Below are positions 1-5,423 of a stretch of 6,435 nt of DNA, in pieces. A model generated the notes under the pieces. The model was not told the origin of the DNA. It made no database searches and worked only from the letters and a program-made list of their open reading frames with translations. Source of the DNA: Thermoguttaceae bacterium (GTDB lineage: Bacteria; Planctomycetota; Planctomycetia; Pirellulales; Thermoguttaceae); NCBI GenBank assembly GCA_017549085.1, contig JAFYVO010000437.1, positions 1 through 6,435 of the forward strand. Direction: 5' to 3'. The translations under genes were made by a program, and so were the position numbers. How positions within the stretch are numbered: the stretch's first letter is position 1; each line of letters begins with the position of its first letter.

Positions 1-1527
1 CTCCGACGTCATCGACGCGATCGCTTGCGCGTTCAGGAGGAACATCGAGAGCAAAATCAGCGGAATCGTCGGCGCCGCCAGTTGCGCGAAGGTCGGGAAC
101 GCGGTCGCGGCCAGCGTCGAGTGCAACGAAAACGCCGCGACGCAGAACAACAGGAAGTAAACGATTCTCGCGACAAACGTTCGCGCGCCGTACGCTCGCG
201 TTCGCACTTCGCGCCAAAGAATCGGGTTGTCCCAAACTTCGCGCGCTTTCCCGCTTGACGAAACGGACGGGTCGACGGCGTATTTCCCTTGCGGCGCGAC
301 GCCGGTTTTGATCGACTCTTCCGTCGCGACGCCGGAACGCGTCGAGAGGTTTTCTCGGAGTCCGCGCGCGTCGAACCCGGCTTTTTCCGCCTTCGCCGAC
401 GTTCCGGAATCGACCGCGGGCGCGGTTCCGATCCCGCCGAGCGAACCGAGCGCCAAGACGTTGTCGACGGAGCCCTTTTCGCCGCGCTTCTCGTCGACGA
501 CCGCTTTCGCGACCGCCGCCAGTTCGTTCCGCCCCTCGCGCGCCTCGACGTCGTCGAGCGTTTCCTCGACGGCGAAGAGGTTGTCGGCCAAGTCGGAATA
601 GGGGTTTTCGTCGGCGTTTTGCCCGCGTCGACGTTCGGCGGCTTCGCGGTCGAGCCGCGCTTGCACCGCCTCTTGACGCCAAGTGTCTTGCTCGCCGGTC
701 GCGTTTTTCAGCGTCTCGCGGGACGGGTTCCAAACGCGCACCATCCCGATCGCGACGCCGTTGATCGCCGCCGTCAGAATCGCGCTAACGCCGAGGAACG
801 GCGCGATCGGAGCCAACGCCGCCCAAACGGACGTTATCGCCGCCCCGTCCGGACGCGCCGCCAACACGACCGCTCGCCAAGGACTCGCCGCCGACGCCAA
901 CGCTTCGGTCGAAACGCCCCCCCAACTCGCGCCCAAAACGCCGAGCCCGACGATTTCCCAAAAACCGAGCCAAACGGCCAGCGTCAGAATCGTCGACGAC
1001 AGCGCTTGGAACGTCTTGTCGCGCCAAAGCGCCAAGCAGGAGCCGAGCGAACCGGCCGCCGCCATCGCGAAGAGCGTCGCGACCAACACCCGAGCGATTT
1101 GCGCGTAAGAAACGCCGCCAAGGAGCGCGACCGCTAAAAAAATCGGCGCGGAGACGAACCAAAACGTTAAAATTTGCAGGAGCGCCGACGTTAGCTTGCC
1201 CAAGACTAATTCGCTGTTCGAAAGCCGCGTCAAAAGAAGCAAAAGCAACGTTTTACGGTCTTTCTCTTGCCCGACCGCCGCCGCGGCCAACATCGCGCCG
1301 AAAAACAACATAACGACCGCTTGCAGAGGCGCGAGCAAGCCGAAGAGCGCGGAACCGAAACGCGCGAAGTCGCCGACGTCCTCGACGCGCTGCGTCCCGG
1401 TCGTCGCCAACCAAGCGGCGCTAATCGTCAACAAAAGGAAACCGCCGTACACGCCGCGACCGACGTAAGTTTTGTCGCGCCGCGGAGCGATCGTCGCCTC
1501 GCGGGCGAAAACCGGACCAATCAACAT
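1..1527 (-). CDS. ABC-2 type transporter permease, tandem-half planctomycete type (partial, 3' end off the left edge)
   Basis: Reading the minus strand from ATG at 1527-1525 gives 509 codons with no stop up to base 1, so the C-terminus is missing. The protein looks like the membrane subunit of an ABC exporter; its substrate cannot be told. Residues about 29-41, 62-86, 114-137, 145-165, 175-196 and 235-258 are hydrophobic, probably membrane helices. Residues 87-93 (QEKDRKT) and 104-112 (NSELVLGKL) form the conserved cytoplasmic loop of this family. Residues 267-431 are a charged, probably cytoplasmic linker. At 434-448 (NPILWREVRTRAYGA) a second half begins that resembles residues 4-18, followed by two more hydrophobic stretches. 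The window ends at ASMTSE, where the second copy of the loop would start. The start is fixed by in-frame TAA codons just upstream and a GAGG-like site at about 8 nt. The ATPase subunit is not in view; it may lie past the left edge. Recalled relatives are substantially longer than 509 residues. Family call is firm; the transport role is inferred. Confidence 0.88.
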   Translation of the reverse strand, partial: MLIGPVFAREATIAPRRDKTYVGRGVYGGFLLLTISAAWLATTGTQRVEDVGDFARFGSALFGLLAPLQAVVMLFFGAMLAAAAVGQEKDRKTLLLLLLTRLSNSELVLGKLTSALLQILTFWFVSAPIFLAVALLGGVSYAQIARVLVATLFAMAAAGSLGSCLALWRDKTFQALSSTILTLAVWLGFWEIVGLGVLGASWGGVSTEALASAASPWRAVVLAARPDGAAITSVWAALAPIAPFLGVSAILTAAINGVAIGMVRVWNPSRETLKNATGEQDTWRQEAVQARLDREAAERRRGQNADENPYSDLADNLFAVEETLDDVEAREGRNELAAVAKAVVDEKRGEKGSVDNVLALGSLGGIGTAPAVDSGTSAKAEKAGFDARGLRENLSTRSGVATEESIKTGVAPQGKYAVDPSVSSSGKAREVWDNPILWREVRTRAYGARTFVARIVYFLLFCVAAFSLHSTLAATAFPTFAQLAAPTIPLILLSMFLLNAQAIASMTSE

Positions 1528-1587
1528 CGTTCGAACCTCGAGCGCCGCGAAAAGTCGCGACGAAAATTAGCGTTACTTTTTCAATAC

Positions 1588-1611
1588 GCCCGACCTTTCC
1601 AAAAGCCGGGC
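1588..1611 (-). other. Hairpin in the permease mRNA leader
   Basis: A 24-base inverted repeat folds on itself with about 10 pairs: GCCCGGC pairs with GTCGGGC, and the CTTT/AAAG core continues inward. It lies between the predicted minus-strand transcription start and the permease start codon. No T-run follows it on either strand, so it is not an obvious terminator. It may affect leader stability or be incidental. Confidence 0.35.
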
Positions 1612-1644
1612 TCGACGGCGCGTCTCGACGAACCGCCGTCTTCT

Positions 1645-1673
1645 ATTATATCGGCGTTTAACGGTTTTCGCAA
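1645..1673 (-). promoter_or_regulatory. Sigma70-type promoter for the ABC permease gene
   Basis: On the minus strand TTGCGA (1673-1668) is followed after exactly 17 bases by a perfect TATAAT (1650-1645). Transcription would start near 1638, giving a leader of about 110 nt before the ATG at 1527. The match and spacing are seen in the sequence; activity is inferred. Confidence 0.7.
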
Positions 1674-1822
1674 GAGCTCCCGCCCCGCAAAGCGCCCGTT
1701 CCAACGCGAAAAAAGTCGCCGCGACGACGTTACAAACGTCGCGACCGCTTACTTTCGCCGCCGCTAAGGGCGTTTTTGTTTTCCGATTCAATTATTCAAT
1801 TCGAGAAAAATTAAAAGTCGTC

Positions 1823-1851
1823 TTGTCTTGCGACGACAAAGATTGTAAAAT
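1823..1851 (+). promoter_or_regulatory. Sigma70-type promoter for the TPR protein gene
   Basis: TTGTCT (1823-1828) and TAAAAT (1846-1851) are separated by 17 bases, matching 4/6 and 5/6 of the consensus hexamers. Transcription would start near 1858, leaving a leader of about 88 nt before the ATG at 1946. The TTG that would open the longest reading frame at 1823 is the first three bases of this -35 element, which argues against it as a start codon. Confidence 0.6.
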
Positions 1852-1945
1852 AACGAAGGGACGGCCTCCGCTCGTCGCCGTTTTGCGACCAGCGCCCGCG
1901 TCCGCGCAAAAAAGCCAACTAAGAAAACGATTGAGGGAAGAAAAA

Positions 1946-3826
1946 ATGACCCGATCTTGGAAAAATATTTCGGCCGTTTTGGCGACAAGCGCCGCGTTGA
2001 CGTTCGGTTCGCCGCTCGTTTTCGCCCAAGACGCCGACGCTCCGGCGCAAACCGCGCAAGAGTCGCAAGAATCGCAAGACGACGAAATCCAATTCGACGA
2101 AGAACTCGACGCCGAAAACGCTAAATCGCAAGACGACCTCGCGCTCGACCAAGCGCTCGAAGCCGAACTCGACGCCAATCCTAAAGAAATGGCGGCTGAA
2201 GACTTGCTGAACCTCGCGACCGAGTTGAAACTCTCCGCCGCGAACCTCCTCGACCTCTCGAAAGTGATTCGCCTTTGCGAAGAGGCGCAAAAGAAAGGGC
2301 TCGACGAAGTCAACGCCGAATTCGCCAAACAGCTCCTTATTTCGTCGCGCCTCGACCGGGGCTTGGGCGTCGCGCAACTCTTTTTGAACCCGGAACTTCC
2401 GATCGCTCAACTCCCGCGCGGTTGGGAAAATCTTCGGGATAACGCGATCGGCGACCTGCAAGCGGCGTTGGCCGAATCGCCGGAAATTCCGCTCGCGCAA
2501 CTCGCGCTCGGACGGCTTTTAGCGCTCGCCGACAAGAACGACGACGCGAAAAAAGCCTTCGACGCCGCGCTCGCGTCGCCGGAACTCGAAGTCGAAGCGC
2601 AAACGCTCGCGCTTCTCTTCCGCGCCGAACTCGAAACCTCGTCGCTTGAAGCGCTTACGCTTCTCGAAAAAGGGCTCGAGTTCGCTCCGGACGCCGCGGA
2701 AATTCGTTCGCGACTCGCCGCGCAATACCTCGCCGTCAACCGCCCCGACGCCGCGCTCGCGCAGATCGACAAAGCGCTCGAACTCGCGCCGGAAAACGCC
2801 GATTTCAAAAAACTTAAAGCGAATATTCTCGCCAAAGCCGGAAAAGCCGACGAAGCGACCGCCCTCTTCGACGAAGCGACGAAAGACGCCGGCGACAACC
2901 TCCTCGTTCAAATTGAAAAAGGCCAATTTTTGGCGACGCTCGGGCGACACGACGAAGCGATCGAAAATTTCACAAAACTGATCGAAAAGTTCGACGCGCC
3001 CGGACTTTACTACTTCCGCGCCGTCCTTTACCTCCAAGCGAAAGATTACGACAAGGCCCTCGCCGACGTCAATAAATCGCTGCGCCAAGGAATGGAAGTC
3101 GCGACCGCGACCCGACTTAAAGGCGTCGTCTACCTCCAAATGGAGAAATACGACGACGCGATTCGCGTTTTTAAACAACTGCGACGTCACGTCGACCACC
3201 GCGACGACGCCGCCGCTCAAATCGCTTACGCGACGGCGAAAAAAGGCCTTTACAAGTCCGCGCTCCAAATGTTGAACGCCGAACTTGAAAAGAAACCGGA
3301 ATCGACCGAATTTCTCCGAACCCTCGCCGATATGGAACTTATGTTCGGTCATTGGGAGAAGGCCGCCGAGGTTTACGAACGCCTCCTCAAACTGAACCCG
3401 GCCGATTCCGGCGTCCTCAACAACTACGCTTGGCTCTTGGCGACCTGCCCGGACGACAAACTCCGCGACGGCAAGCGCGCCCTTGAAACGGCTCTTTCCG
3501 CTTGCGAAATCACGTTTTACGCCGAAGCGCACATTTTGAGCACCCTCGCGGCTGCTTACGCGGAAGTCGGCGACTTCGAAAAAGCGCGCGAATGGGCCCG
3601 CAAATCGGTCGAACTCGGCGAAAAAGAACAACACGAAAGCCTCGACAACCTTAAATCGGAACTCGCGTCCTACGAAGAAGATAAGCCTTGGCGCGAAACC
3701 TCCGAAATCATCGCGGAAGTCGACGAAGACGCCGCGTCGCAAACCGACGAGAAAGCCGTTGAAAACGCCGAGTCGGAAGAACAAGAAGAAAAAGCTGAAG
3801 ACGTCGCCGAATCCAACGCCGAGTAA
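1946..3826 (+). CDS. Exported tetratricopeptide-repeat protein with acidic termini
   Basis: The gene encodes 626 residues ending in TAA. ATG 1946 is chosen over in-frame TTG 1823 because a GAGGG site (1933-1937) precedes it by 8 nt and because it gives a clean signal peptide: a basic start (MTRSWK), a hydrophobic core, then VFA|QD with cleavage after residue 27. Residues about 28-85 are acidic and low in complexity. From about 180 to 560 there are roughly ten TPR-like helical pairs; clear units lie near 250-285, 319-350, 351-383, 384-418 and 453-487. The block at about 491-560 (NNYAWLLATCPDDK, then AHILSTLAAAYAEVGDFEKA) is a form I recognise from many planctomycete TPR proteins. Residues about 586-626 are a Glu/Asp/Ala tail. 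No catalytic domain is seen. TPR arrays bind protein partners, so a scaffold role outside the cytoplasm is likely, but the partner is unknown. It has its own promoter and terminator, so it is probably transcribed alone. Confidence 0.92.
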   Translation: MTRSWKNISAVLATSAALTFGSPLVFAQDADAPAQTAQESQESQDDEIQFDEELDAENAKSQDDLALDQALEAELDANPKEMAAEDLLNLATELKLSAANLLDLSKVIRLCEEAQKKGLDEVNAEFAKQLLISSRLDRGLGVAQLFLNPELPIAQLPRGWENLRDNAIGDLQAALAESPEIPLAQLALGRLLALADKNDDAKKAFDAALASPELEVEAQTLALLFRAELETSSLEALTLLEKGLEFAPDAAEIRSRLAAQYLAVNRPDAALAQIDKALELAPENADFKKLKANILAKAGKADEATALFDEATKDAGDNLLVQIEKGQFLATLGRHDEAIENFTKLIEKFDAPGLYYFRAVLYLQAKDYDKALADVNKSLRQGMEVATATRLKGVVYLQMEKYDDAIRVFKQLRRHVDHRDDAAAQIAYATAKKGLYKSALQMLNAELEKKPESTEFLRTLADMELMFGHWEKAAEVYERLLKLNPADSGVLNNYAWLLATCPDDKLRDGKRALETALSACEITFYAEAHILSTLAAAYAEVGDFEKAREWARKSVELGEKEQHESLDNLKSELASYEEDKPWRETSEIIAEVDEDAASQTDEKAVENAESEEQEEKAEDVAESNAE

Positions 3827-3838
3827 CGCCGTTTTCTC

Positions 3839-3867
3839 TTGCTTTTTCAACATTTAACGTTTAAAAC
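3839..3867 (+). promoter_or_regulatory. Possible promoter for the hydrolase, abutting the terminator
   Basis: TTGCTT (3839-3844) and TAAAAC (3862-3867) are 17 bases apart, right before the terminator hairpin. Transcription would begin about 3874, inside the left arm, so transcripts from here would lack part of the stem and could escape termination. The hexamers are moderate matches in an AT-rich stretch, so chance is a real possibility. Confidence 0.3.
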
Positions 3868-3909
3868 CGCCGTTTTCGTTCGCCGCGAACGAGAACGGCG
3901 CGTCTTTTT
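3868..3909 (+). terminator. Intrinsic terminator after the TPR gene
   Basis: A 15-bp stem (3868-3882 with 3886-3900) contains a single U-G wobble, has a 3-base loop (CCG) and is followed by TCTTTTT. This is a strong rho-independent terminator for the TPR transcript, 41 bases past its stop codon. It lies only about 38 bases before the hydrolase start codon, so the hydrolase needs either read-through or a promoter very close by. Confidence 0.85.
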
Positions 3910-3947
3910 CACGTCAACCTTTTCAATCACAGCATTTAGGACTCGTT

Positions 3948-4871
3948 ATGCGCATTTTCCGTTTTCTTACCGTCGCCCTTTGCGCCGCGACGTTCGCCTT
4001 CGCAAGCGCCGCCGTTTCGACGCTTAACGCCGACGAAGCGAAATTTCAACAAGTCTCCGACGTCGTTTACAAGAAAGTCGGCGACCGCGAAATTAAGTTG
4101 AACCTCTTCCTGCCGCTCAAAGACGGCGCGCCGGTCAAAAACGCGCCCCTTTACATTTACCTCGACAGCGGTTGCTGGTACTCCGGAAATCCCGGCGACG
4201 GCGGCTTTTGGCGTTGGCTCGGCGTCCTCGACCGCGGCTGCGCGATCGCCAGCGTCTCGCACCGTCCGATCAACGAAGCGCCCTTCCCGGCCCCGATGGA
4301 AGACGTTCGCGCGGCGGTTCGTTTCCTCCGCAAAAACGCCGACAAATACGGTCTCGACCCGAACAACTTCACCGCGGGCGGCTACTCGAGCGGCGGGCAC
4401 CTCTCGCTGACGCTCGGAACCTCCGACGCGAAAAGCGTTTACGAAGTCGGCGACAATCTCGACGTTTCCGGCCAAGTTCAACGCGTCGTCGAATTTTACG
4501 GCCCGACCGACTTCCCGCTCGTCTTCGACCGCATTTCGCGACACGCCGTCGACTGCATTTACGTCGCTTTCAACGTCAAAAAAGAAGACGCCGACGACTT
4601 GACGTCGCCGATTCGCGCCGACTTGATGGAACGCGCCAAGAAATATTCGCCGCTTCACGCCGTCGACGCCGACTTCGCGCCGACGTTAATCCTTCACGGC
4701 ACGGACGATACGATCGTTCCGCTGAGTCAAAGCGCGCTTCTTTTCGACGAACTGCGCAAGGCGGGCGTTCGAACGAAGTTAATCGTCGGCAACGGCGGCG
4801 TCCACGACGGTTCGACGGTCGCGCTTCCGCAAGAATTCCGACGCGAAGTCGCCGAGTTCCTCGGTTGGTAA
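3948..4871 (+). CDS. Exported alpha/beta hydrolase, esterase/lipase (BD-FAE-like) type
   Basis: The gene encodes 307 residues ending in TAA; ATG 3948 has AGGA (3938-3941) 6 nt upstream. The N-terminus is a signal peptide (MRIFRF, then a hydrophobic run to about 22), with cleavage near residue 22 or 28, so the enzyme acts outside the cytoplasm. The fold follows the carboxylesterase/BD-FAE pattern: nucleophile elbow GYSSGG with Ser147, acid Asp254 in HGTDDTIVP, and His286 in GGVHDG. ASVSHRPINEAPFPAP (101-116) and EDVRAAVRFLRKNADKYG (118-135) match the segments between the oxyanion loop and the nucleophile in this family. Length is normal for a single-domain enzyme. The usual oxyanion-hole motif HGGGW is replaced by DSGCW (73-77). 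Such enzymes cleave esters, often acetyl or feruloyl groups on plant polysaccharides, but the substrate here is unknown. It is flanked by terminators and is probably monocistronic. Confidence 0.9.
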   Translation: MRIFRFLTVALCAATFAFASAAVSTLNADEAKFQQVSDVVYKKVGDREIKLNLFLPLKDGAPVKNAPLYIYLDSGCWYSGNPGDGGFWRWLGVLDRGCAIASVSHRPINEAPFPAPMEDVRAAVRFLRKNADKYGLDPNNFTAGGYSSGGHLSLTLGTSDAKSVYEVGDNLDVSGQVQRVVEFYGPTDFPLVFDRISRHAVDCIYVAFNVKKEDADDLTSPIRADLMERAKKYSPLHAVDADFAPTLILHGTDDTIVPLSQSALLFDELRKAGVRTKLIVGNGGVHDGSTVALPQEFRREVAEFLGW

Positions 4872-4902
4872 CGCTCGTTATTTAACGCCTTAACGCCCCG
4901 CG

Positions 4903-4939
4903 ACGCCGTTTGTTTCCCCAGCGAAACGAGCGGCGTTTT
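4903..4939 (+). terminator. Intrinsic terminator after the hydrolase gene
   Basis: A 14-bp stem (4903-4916 with 4923-4936) containing two U-G wobbles has a 6-base loop and runs into TTTT. It begins 31 bases after the hydrolase stop codon and is placed to end that transcript. The U-run is short, so termination may be partial. Confidence 0.75.
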
Positions 4940-4981
4940 ACATTTGCGACATTTCGACGCCGACCCAACATTTTTTATCGT

Positions 4982-5119
4982 CTGTTCGACGCCGTCAAAC
5001 AGCTCTTAAAGGAGCGTTTTCCGAACGTTAAGCAACGTCGACGCGACGTAAAACGCCGTCGCAGCTTCGCTTGTTAAGCGCGTTTTCGTTCCTTCGTCGA
5101 GCGGAAGCGCGCTTTTTTT
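4982..5119 (+). ncRNA. Possible small structured RNA ending in an intrinsic terminator
   Basis: Between two terminators lie short hairpins in a row: CTGTT/AACAG (4982-5002), GCTCT/GGAGC (5002-5015), ACGTT/AACGT (5025-5038, two more pairs past a bulge) and GCGACG/CGTCGC (5043-5062), then the strong terminator. No open frame with a start codon is present. No convincing promoter was found: TTGCGA near 4944 has only a poor -10 after 17 bases. I recognise no known RNA family. The alternative is a back-up terminator for the hydrolase with nothing coded between; short hairpins arise easily in GC-rich DNA. Confidence 0.3.
5076..5119 (+). terminator. Strong intrinsic terminator
   Basis: A 16-bp stem (5076-5091 with 5099-5114) containing three U-G wobbles, with a 7-base loop, leads into a run of seven T (5113-5119) followed by further T-rich sequence. 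It is the best terminator in the window, yet the gene before it already has its own at 4903-4939. It therefore either backs that one up or ends a separate transcript. Confidence 0.82.
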
Positions 5120-5141
5120 CGTTTTCTCTTTTCTTGCGCCG

Positions 5142-5259
5142 TTTACGCATTTTACGCCGTTTACGCAAAATCGACGGCGGCGCGTAAAAATTTCGGAAAA
5201 AATTCGCCGAAACGCGCTTAAAAACGTTCGTTCCGATTGATTCGCGTCGAATTTTACGC
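5142..5259 (+). repeat. TTTACGC repeat cluster (three tandem copies at 9-bp spacing, plus two dispersed)
   Basis: TTTACGC occurs at 5142-5148, 5151-5157 and 5160-5166, an exact 9-base period. It recurs inverted at 5182-5188 (GCGTAAA) and directly at 5253-5259, directly against the -10 hexamer of the promoter. The first and third tandem copies share the longer word GCCGTTTACGCA (5138-5149, 5156-5167). The arrangement is what a multi-site operator would look like. No known regulator was matched. Confidence 0.5.
5186..5224 (+). promoter_or_regulatory. Phased A-tracts upstream of the TlpA-like promoter
   Basis: Four A-runs lie at 5186-5190, 5197-5202, 5210-5212 and 5220-5224; their centres are about 11 to 11.5 bases apart, near one helical turn. 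Such phasing usually bends DNA, and A-rich DNA just upstream of a -35 (here 5237) can act as an UP-like element. The third tract is only three bases. Confidence 0.4.
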
Positions 5260-5265
5260 TATACT
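5237..5265 (+). promoter_or_regulatory. Sigma70-type promoter for the TlpA-like gene
   Basis: TTGATT (5237-5242) and TATACT (5260-5265) are separated by exactly 17 bases, matching 4/6 and 5/6 of consensus. Transcription would start about 5272, about 150 nt ahead of the ATG at 5424. A TTTACGC copy fills the last bases of the spacer, which fits control by a bound repressor or activator. Confidence 0.7.
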
Positions 5266-5271
5266 TGCCGA

Positions 5272-5423
5272 CGCAATTCGCGCCGCGACCGGTCGTTCGG
5301 TCGCGCCGCGCTTCGTCGGCGTTTCGACGTTTCGTCGCGCCGACGCTTTTCGTTTCCCCCTTGGCGACGCGCTTGTTTCAAGCGGCAAGTCGCTTTTAAT
5401 TCGACCTTTAGAAAGGGTTGCCA
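5272..5423 (+). promoter_or_regulatory. Structured 5' leader with three hairpins, possible attenuator
   Basis: Hairpin A pairs 5284-5291 with 5298-5305 (8 bp, perfect). Hairpin B pairs 5314-5321 with 5338-5345 (8 bp) and, past a TTT bulge, 5325-5329 with 5333-5337; CTTTTC follows. Hairpin C pairs 5364-5368 with 5389-5393 and, inside, 5370-5375 with 5379-5384; TTTTAA follows. The last two resemble weak terminators lying before the ribosome binding site GAAAGGG (5411-5417). No known riboswitch was recognised. Function is inferred. Confidence 0.4.

Larger units (their letters stand above)
1528..1945. other. Divergent intergenic region between permease and TPR genes
   Basis: These 418 bases contain no credible protein gene on either strand. 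They hold two outward-facing promoters, 1645-1673 on minus and 1823-1851 on plus, with about 150 bases between them. In the middle, CGACGTT and AACGTCG form a 7-bp stem with an ACA loop (about 1725-1741), which could be an operator or chance. Near 1766-1780 a weak CGCC/GGCG hairpin is followed by a T-rich run on the plus strand, a poor terminator candidate. The plus leader also carries the inverted repeat TTTTGCG (1881-1887) / CGCAAAA (1905-1911). Confidence 0.6.
4872..5423. other. Long intergenic region rich in regulatory structure
   Basis: These 552 bases hold no credible protein gene; there is no plus-strand ATG in a coding context before 5424. In order they contain the hydrolase terminator, a hairpin-rich stretch ending in a second terminator (5076-5119), TTTACGC repeats (5142-5259), phased A-tracts (5186-5224), a promoter (5237-5265) and a structured leader (about 5272-5423). 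The density of ordered signals is higher than in the other intergenic regions of the window. Confidence 0.65.

Noticed and set aside
289..1137. Plus-strand open frame of 282 codons
   Set aside because: It lies wholly antisense to the permease, is extremely arginine-rich, has no ribosome binding site and encodes nothing recognisable; it is a by-product of GC-rich codon bias.
1725..1741. Palindrome CGACGTT-ACA-AACGTCG as a terminator
   Set aside because: No T-run follows directly on either strand. It could be an operator, but CG-rich palindromes are frequent in this DNA.
2519..3853. Minus-strand open frame of 444 codons
   Set aside because: It is the mirror of the TPR gene: Phe/Arg/Val-rich low-complexity sequence as expected from reversing GAA/GAC/GCG codons. 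The opposite strand has clear TPR repeats and a signal peptide.
1946..4871. TPR gene and hydrolase as one functional operon
   Set aside because: A strong terminator separates them and nothing in either protein indicates a shared pathway; only co-orientation links them.
4172..4885. Plus-strand open frame of 237 codons overlapping the hydrolase
   Set aside because: It is out of frame with the hydrolase and almost all Arg/Leu/Ser, without motif or ribosome binding site.
4872..5423. tRNA, CRISPR array, insertion sequence or replication origin in the long intergenic region
   Set aside because: No cloverleaf, no regular repeat-spacer pattern, no transposase or terminal inverted repeats, and no DnaA boxes were seen; the TTTACGC copies are too short and too few for a CRISPR array.
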